Origin: Chthoniobacterales bacterium
GTDB taxonomy: Bacteria; Verrucomicrobiota; Verrucomicrobiia; Chthoniobacterales; UBA10450
DNA: 64,000 nt
NCBI GenBank assembly: GCA_035274845.1
Contig: DATENU010000024.1
Coordinates: forward strand, 1 to 64,000
Direction of reading: 5' to 3'
The position numbers and the translations under genes were made by a program. Below the pieces are notes generated by a model. The model made no database searches. It was given only the letters and a program-made list of their open reading frames with translations, and was not told where the DNA came from. Numbering within the stretch: the stretch's first letter is position 1; each line of letters opens with the position of its first letter. This document shows positions 61,160-64,000 of this stretch, piece by piece.

Positions 61160-61894
61160 ATGGGTCGCCAATGGTTGCATGCCAAACGGGAAGTCGCCGG
61201 GCTCCGGAAAGGCCAGGTCGTCGGGAAGCTGGTCAAGGAAATCATCGTCGCGGCGAAATTGGGCGGCGCCGAGCCGGCAGGGAATGCGCGGCTGGCGGCG
61301 GTGGTCGACAAAGCCCGCAAAGCCAGCGTCTCACGCGACGTCATTGAGCGCGCGATCAAGAAAGGCGCCGGTATTGGCGACGACAAGCTGGTGATGGAGC
61401 ATGTCGTTTTCGAAGGTTATGCGCCGAACAAGGTGCCGATCATTGTCGAAGTCCTCACCGACAACAACAACCGCACCGCCCCCGAGATTCGGGTCCTGTT
61501 CAAGAAAGGCGGCCAACTCGGCGCGCCGGGCAGCAATAAATTCCTCTTCGATCACGTAGGGCTCGTCGATGCCCACCACGCTGATCCCAGCGCGGACATC
61601 GAAGCCGCCGCGATCGAAGCCGGCGCCCAGGAAGTGGAGACGCTTTCGCCAGAGCAAAATGACGATATTCCCGAAGGAACGGCGGGCGCGCGTTTTACTA
61701 CAGAACGCGGCGATTTGCATGCCGTCACCCAATGGCTGGCGAGCAACGGCTGGACGGTGGTGACCAGCGAACTGGGCTACGTCGCCAAGAGTTTTCCCGA
61801 GCTAACGGACGAAGAACGCGCTCACACCGGCGAATTTCTCCAGACCCTCGAGGATCACGACGATGTTCATCGCGTCTGGGCTGCGCTAAAATGA
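61160..61894 (+). CDS. yebC: YebC/TACO1 family protein
   Basis: A 244-residue YebC-family protein: N-terminal MGRQWLHAKREV (usually MGRxWxxIKxxK), KEIIVAAKLGGAEPAGNARLAAVVDKARKASVSRDVIERAIKKG, then EGYAPNKVPIIVEVLTDNNNRT and the C-terminal FTTERGDLHAVTQWLASNGW. The family was named as a transcriptional regulator; recent work on homologues places it at ribosomes, easing translation of proline stretches. This genome encodes several Pro-rich proteins. The ATG at 61160 has no strong Shine-Dalgarno. Confidence 0.93.
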   Translation: MGRQWLHAKREVAGLRKGQVVGKLVKEIIVAAKLGGAEPAGNARLAAVVDKARKASVSRDVIERAIKKGAGIGDDKLVMEHVVFEGYAPNKVPIIVEVLTDNNNRTAPEIRVLFKKGGQLGAPGSNKFLFDHVGLVDAHHADPSADIEAAAIEAGAQEVETLSPEQNDDIPEGTAGARFTTERGDLHAVTQWLASNGWTVVTSELGYVAKSFPELTDEERAHTGEFLQTLEDHDDVHRVWAALK

Positions 61895-61904
61895 TGCCGA
61901 TCCG

Positions 61905-63242
61905 ATGAGCGACGAGATAGAACAAATCGTCCTGGCCGATTCCGTTTCTGCCATGGCCGAGCAGCCGCCGAGACGGCGCGGAATCTTCGGCCTGCGTCGC
62001 CGGTCGAAATTGCCGGCGAAGCCCCTTACTCATTGTGAGAACTGCGGCGCGCCCCTGACCGGCGAGTTTTGCTCGCAGTGCGGCCAACATGCGATCGATT
62101 ACCGCCGTTCGATTTTTCGCGTTCTCGTCGACGCCGCGGATTCGTTCCTGAACTGGGACACGAAATTTCTCCACAGCATGAACCAGTTGCTCATCCGGCC
62201 GTGGCAACTGACGAACGATTTTAATGCCGGGCGCCGTGCCCGCTACGTTCATCCACTCCGGCTTTACCTCATCGCCAGCATCGTTTTCTTTCTTCTCGCC
62301 CGCGCGATCGACTGGGAATCGCAAGGGCCCATTCAATTGACGGCAGAAGACCGCGCGGAGCTGGCGTCCAGCCTGGCCAGGATGGTTTCGACCGATTCGC
62401 CCCTTTCCCCCGAGGAACGGGCCCGCGTGGAGATCGCGCGGACGAAACTAGCCGAAGCCCAGGGGGCCCTCACCGAAGACGAGCGCGCCGAACTAAAGAA
62501 GGCGTTCCGCGCCTACATTAAATCAAGCGTCGTTCGCAAGCAGATGAGCGCCGAAGAGCGCGCGAAAATGGCTACGATGATGGCGCGCCTTCCGAAAATC
62601 CCCGACCCGGATATTGCCGCGGTCATGCCGCCAATCCCGGCGCCTCCATCGGACTCGGCCGCTCCCCCGCCTGACGTAGCGCAGCCACCAGTGCCGCCGG
62701 TTATCCCAACCCCGAAACCACACGCCAAGCCGCCGATTCATTTCAGCATGGGTCCTGAAGGCAAAACGAAGCCGCCATTCGCACTCTGGCTGGAAAAGCA
62801 GGTCAAGGATAAGATCGGGGAGGACGGCAGCCGGGCGAAGCTTTTCATGGAGACGCTGCGAAGCAATATCCCGGCGATGATGCTTTGCTGCATCCCGCTT
62901 TTCGCCTTCATCCTGAAAATCCTCTACATCGGGAGACCCAGATTCTATGTCGAGCACCTGGTCTACGCGCTTCACATCCACACGTTTCTCTACGTGTCAG
63001 TGATCATCACCTCGCTTGCCGTAATGGCCGCGAACCGGACTCTGCCCGCGCTCAGCGGCTGGATCACCGGGGTGATGGTGATCGCGATTGTGGTCCAGAT
63101 TTTTCTCTCGATTCGCCGCGTCTATCGTCAAAACTGGTTCATGACGTTCATCAAATTCTGCTTCGGCGGACTCGTCTATTGCGTGATCCTGGTGTTCGCG
63201 GTGGCAGCGACGGCGTTTGTTACGCTTTTGCTGCCGAGCTAG
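61905..63242 (+). CDS. DUF3667 zinc-ribbon membrane protein
   Basis: A 445-residue protein. The N-terminal zinc ribbon (HCENCGAPLTGEFCSQCGQH, about 45-64) and RRSIFRVLVDAADSFLNWDTKFLHSMNQLLIRPWQLTNDFNAGRRARYVHPLRLYLIASIVFFLLA identify DUF3667. A soluble insertion (about 150-320) with helices and a Pro-rich run (PPIPAPPSDSAAPPPDVAQPPVPPVI) precedes four C-terminal membrane helices. Function unknown. ATG 61905 is 10 bases after yebC, so the two are likely co-transcribed. Confidence 0.87.
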   Translation: MSDEIEQIVLADSVSAMAEQPPRRRGIFGLRRRSKLPAKPLTHCENCGAPLTGEFCSQCGQHAIDYRRSIFRVLVDAADSFLNWDTKFLHSMNQLLIRPWQLTNDFNAGRRARYVHPLRLYLIASIVFFLLARAIDWESQGPIQLTAEDRAELASSLARMVSTDSPLSPEERARVEIARTKLAEAQGALTEDERAELKKAFRAYIKSSVVRKQMSAEERAKMATMMARLPKIPDPDIAAVMPPIPAPPSDSAAPPPDVAQPPVPPVIPTPKPHAKPPIHFSMGPEGKTKPPFALWLEKQVKDKIGEDGSRAKLFMETLRSNIPAMMLCCIPLFAFILKILYIGRPRFYVEHLVYALHIHTFLYVSVIITSLAVMAANRTLPALSGWITGVMVIAIVVQIFLSIRRVYRQNWFMTFIKFCFGGLVYCVILVFAVAATAFVTLLLPS

Positions 63243-63273
63243 CGACGCGCAACCGCGTCAAATCGCCTCTTCT

Positions 63274-63384
63274 GTAGCCGCCTCGCTGCCTGCCACGCCG
63301 AAGCCATGCGAAGGCGGGTGCGAAGCGCAGGGAGGAAGCGTCGCCTGCGAGGACTCGTTGAGCTGCCCACAGGGCAGCTGCTAC
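63274..63384. repeat. Inverted REP pair at the alaS 3' end
   Basis: GTAG 63274-63277 with a CCGCCTCGC... unit and CTAC 63381-63384 with the GAGCTGCCCACAGGGCAGCTG palindrome. The minus-strand CTGTAG of the second head forms the last Leu codon and the stop of alaS. Confidence 0.8.
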
Positions 63385-64000
63385 AGAAGAAGCTCCCGCG
63401 CGCGAGTCAGCGCTTCGTCGATTTTACCGGCGTCCTTCCCGGCCCCTTGTGCGTTATCCGGCCGACCACCGCCTTTGCCGCCGACAATCGGCGCGATCTC
63501 CTGGATCAACTTATTCGCTTGGAACTGCGTCGTCAGCTCTTTTGGCACCGATGCGATCAAGGCAACGCGCCCGTCGAGCGCGCCCGCGAGAAAAATTGGC
63601 CCGCGAAAATTAGACTTCAGGGCGTCGACGACGCTTTGCAGCAGTTTGCCATCAGCGTCGGGGATTGAGGCAACGATCGCCTTTTCGTCCGAGTGAGTTG
63701 CTCGAAGTTCTTTTGCCACGGCCCCAGCCCGATTCTTCAGGTCCGCTTCGCCCGCCTTGGCCTGTTGCTTCTGCCATTCGTGAACTTCGCTCTCGATCTT
63801 CTCCAAATGCGCTGCCCGAACGTCGACCTGCTTGAGCGCGTTCTCCGTCTCGCTCGTTCCCGCGAACGCCGGTAACGCGGCGATATCGGATTTCTTTCGA
63901 GCGAGCGTCTCGAATTTCTGCTCCTGGCGCGCCGCTTCTTCCTTCGCCCATTCCTTCGCGGCGTCCCCCGACACCGCTTCGATGCGCCGAATGCCGGCGG
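63381..64000 (-). CDS. alaS: Alanyl-tRNA synthetase, C-terminal part (runs off the window)
   Basis: The last 206 residues of AlaRS. The window edge reads AGIRRIEAVSGDAAKEW, the junction of the editing domain and C-Ala region. A coiled coil (about 30-90 of the visible part) follows, then the DHHA1 domain with SNFRGPIFLAGALDGRVALIASVP and the signature GGKGGGRPDNAQGAGKDAGKIDEAL. The gene's catalytic half lies beyond 64000. The stop TAG (63381-63383) is contributed by a REP head (ELLL then TAG). Confidence 0.95.
   Translation of the reverse strand, partial: AGIRRIEAVSGDAAKEWAKEEAARQEQKFETLARKKSDIAALPAFAGTSETENALKQVDVRAAHLEKIESEVHEWQKQQAKAGEADLKNRAGAVAKELRATHSDEKAIVASIPDADGKLLQSVVDALKSNFRGPIFLAGALDGRVALIASVPKELTTQFQANKLIQEIAPIVGGKGGGRPDNAQGAGKDAGKIDEALTRARELLL

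Overview
The window reads as a high-GC chromosomal segment of a Gram-negative, diderm bacterium. Outer-membrane genes are present (BamD-like, LptE-like, a TonB-dependent receptor), together with menaquinone methylation (MenG/UbiE), a Rv0249c-type succinate dehydrogenase anchor, DUF2851, DUF5069 and DUF4410 proteins, SBBP-repeat and Thr/Pro-linker secreted proteins, and a very high load of intergenic palindromes. That mixture is what I would expect from a soil Verrucomicrobiota (Chthoniobacterales-like) genome. The taxonomy is inference. I see no phage, plasmid, CRISPR array or classical IS element.

Layout. 1-9.6 kb: sdhA-sdhB-TPR-menG on the minus strand, two PRC-barrel paralogues, a zinc-ribbon thioredoxin and PPK2, a LuxR regulator, a MerR_2/CbpM-like regulator overlapping an HdeD-like membrane protein, and an Sdh membrane-anchor-like gene detached from sdhAB. 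9.7-21 kb: DUF1801 protein, TIR-TM-NTF2 protein, a small secreted protein, tRNA-Leu(CAG), the bamD-lptE-TPR operon, DUF72, serS, DUF4126, DUF2851 with a pseudopilin, and tRNA-Gly(CCC). 21-31.6 kb: ankyrin protein, LytS/LytR-type two-component pair, TPR protein with methyltransferase, GT39-like membrane protein, serA, YeaQ-like protein, EamA transporter and a ferritin-VIT fusion. 31.5-32.7 kb: a tandem array in which copies of the 3' end of the VIT gene alternate with GIY-YIG nuclease genes. 32.7-48.3 kb: DUF4410 protein, tRNA-Ala(CGC), a 1100-aa secreted protein, DsbA-VKOR, a polyprenyl synthase, tsaD, an S41 protease, DUF885, rmuC and an SBBP protein. 48.3-64 kb: a BtuB-like receptor behind a probable cobalamin riboswitch, hldD-like, a deoxyhypusine-synthase homologue, OsmC, GH26-like, DUF2383, DUF5069, UbiB/ABC1, VOC, an APC permease, YebC, DUF3667 and the 3' end of alaS.

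Working together: sdhA/B with the distant anchor would feed menaquinone made with MenG and UbiB. DsbA-VKOR makes extracytoplasmic disulfides. BamD, LptE and HldD serve the outer membrane and LPS. PPK2, HdeD, CbpM-like, OsmC, DUF2383 and ferritin-VIT look like stress or storage functions.

The most distinctive signal is the intergenic DNA. About 30 REP-like palindromes carry GTAG or GGAG heads and are mostly arranged as inverted pairs. A second class of hairpins has arms built from 6-8 bp tandem words. Several of these elements contribute the stop codon of the neighbouring gene (menG, rmuC, the DHS homologue, alaS, DUF72, GH26-like, the S41 protease). The VIT/GIY-YIG array is the best candidate for an undescribed mobile or self-amplifying arrangement.
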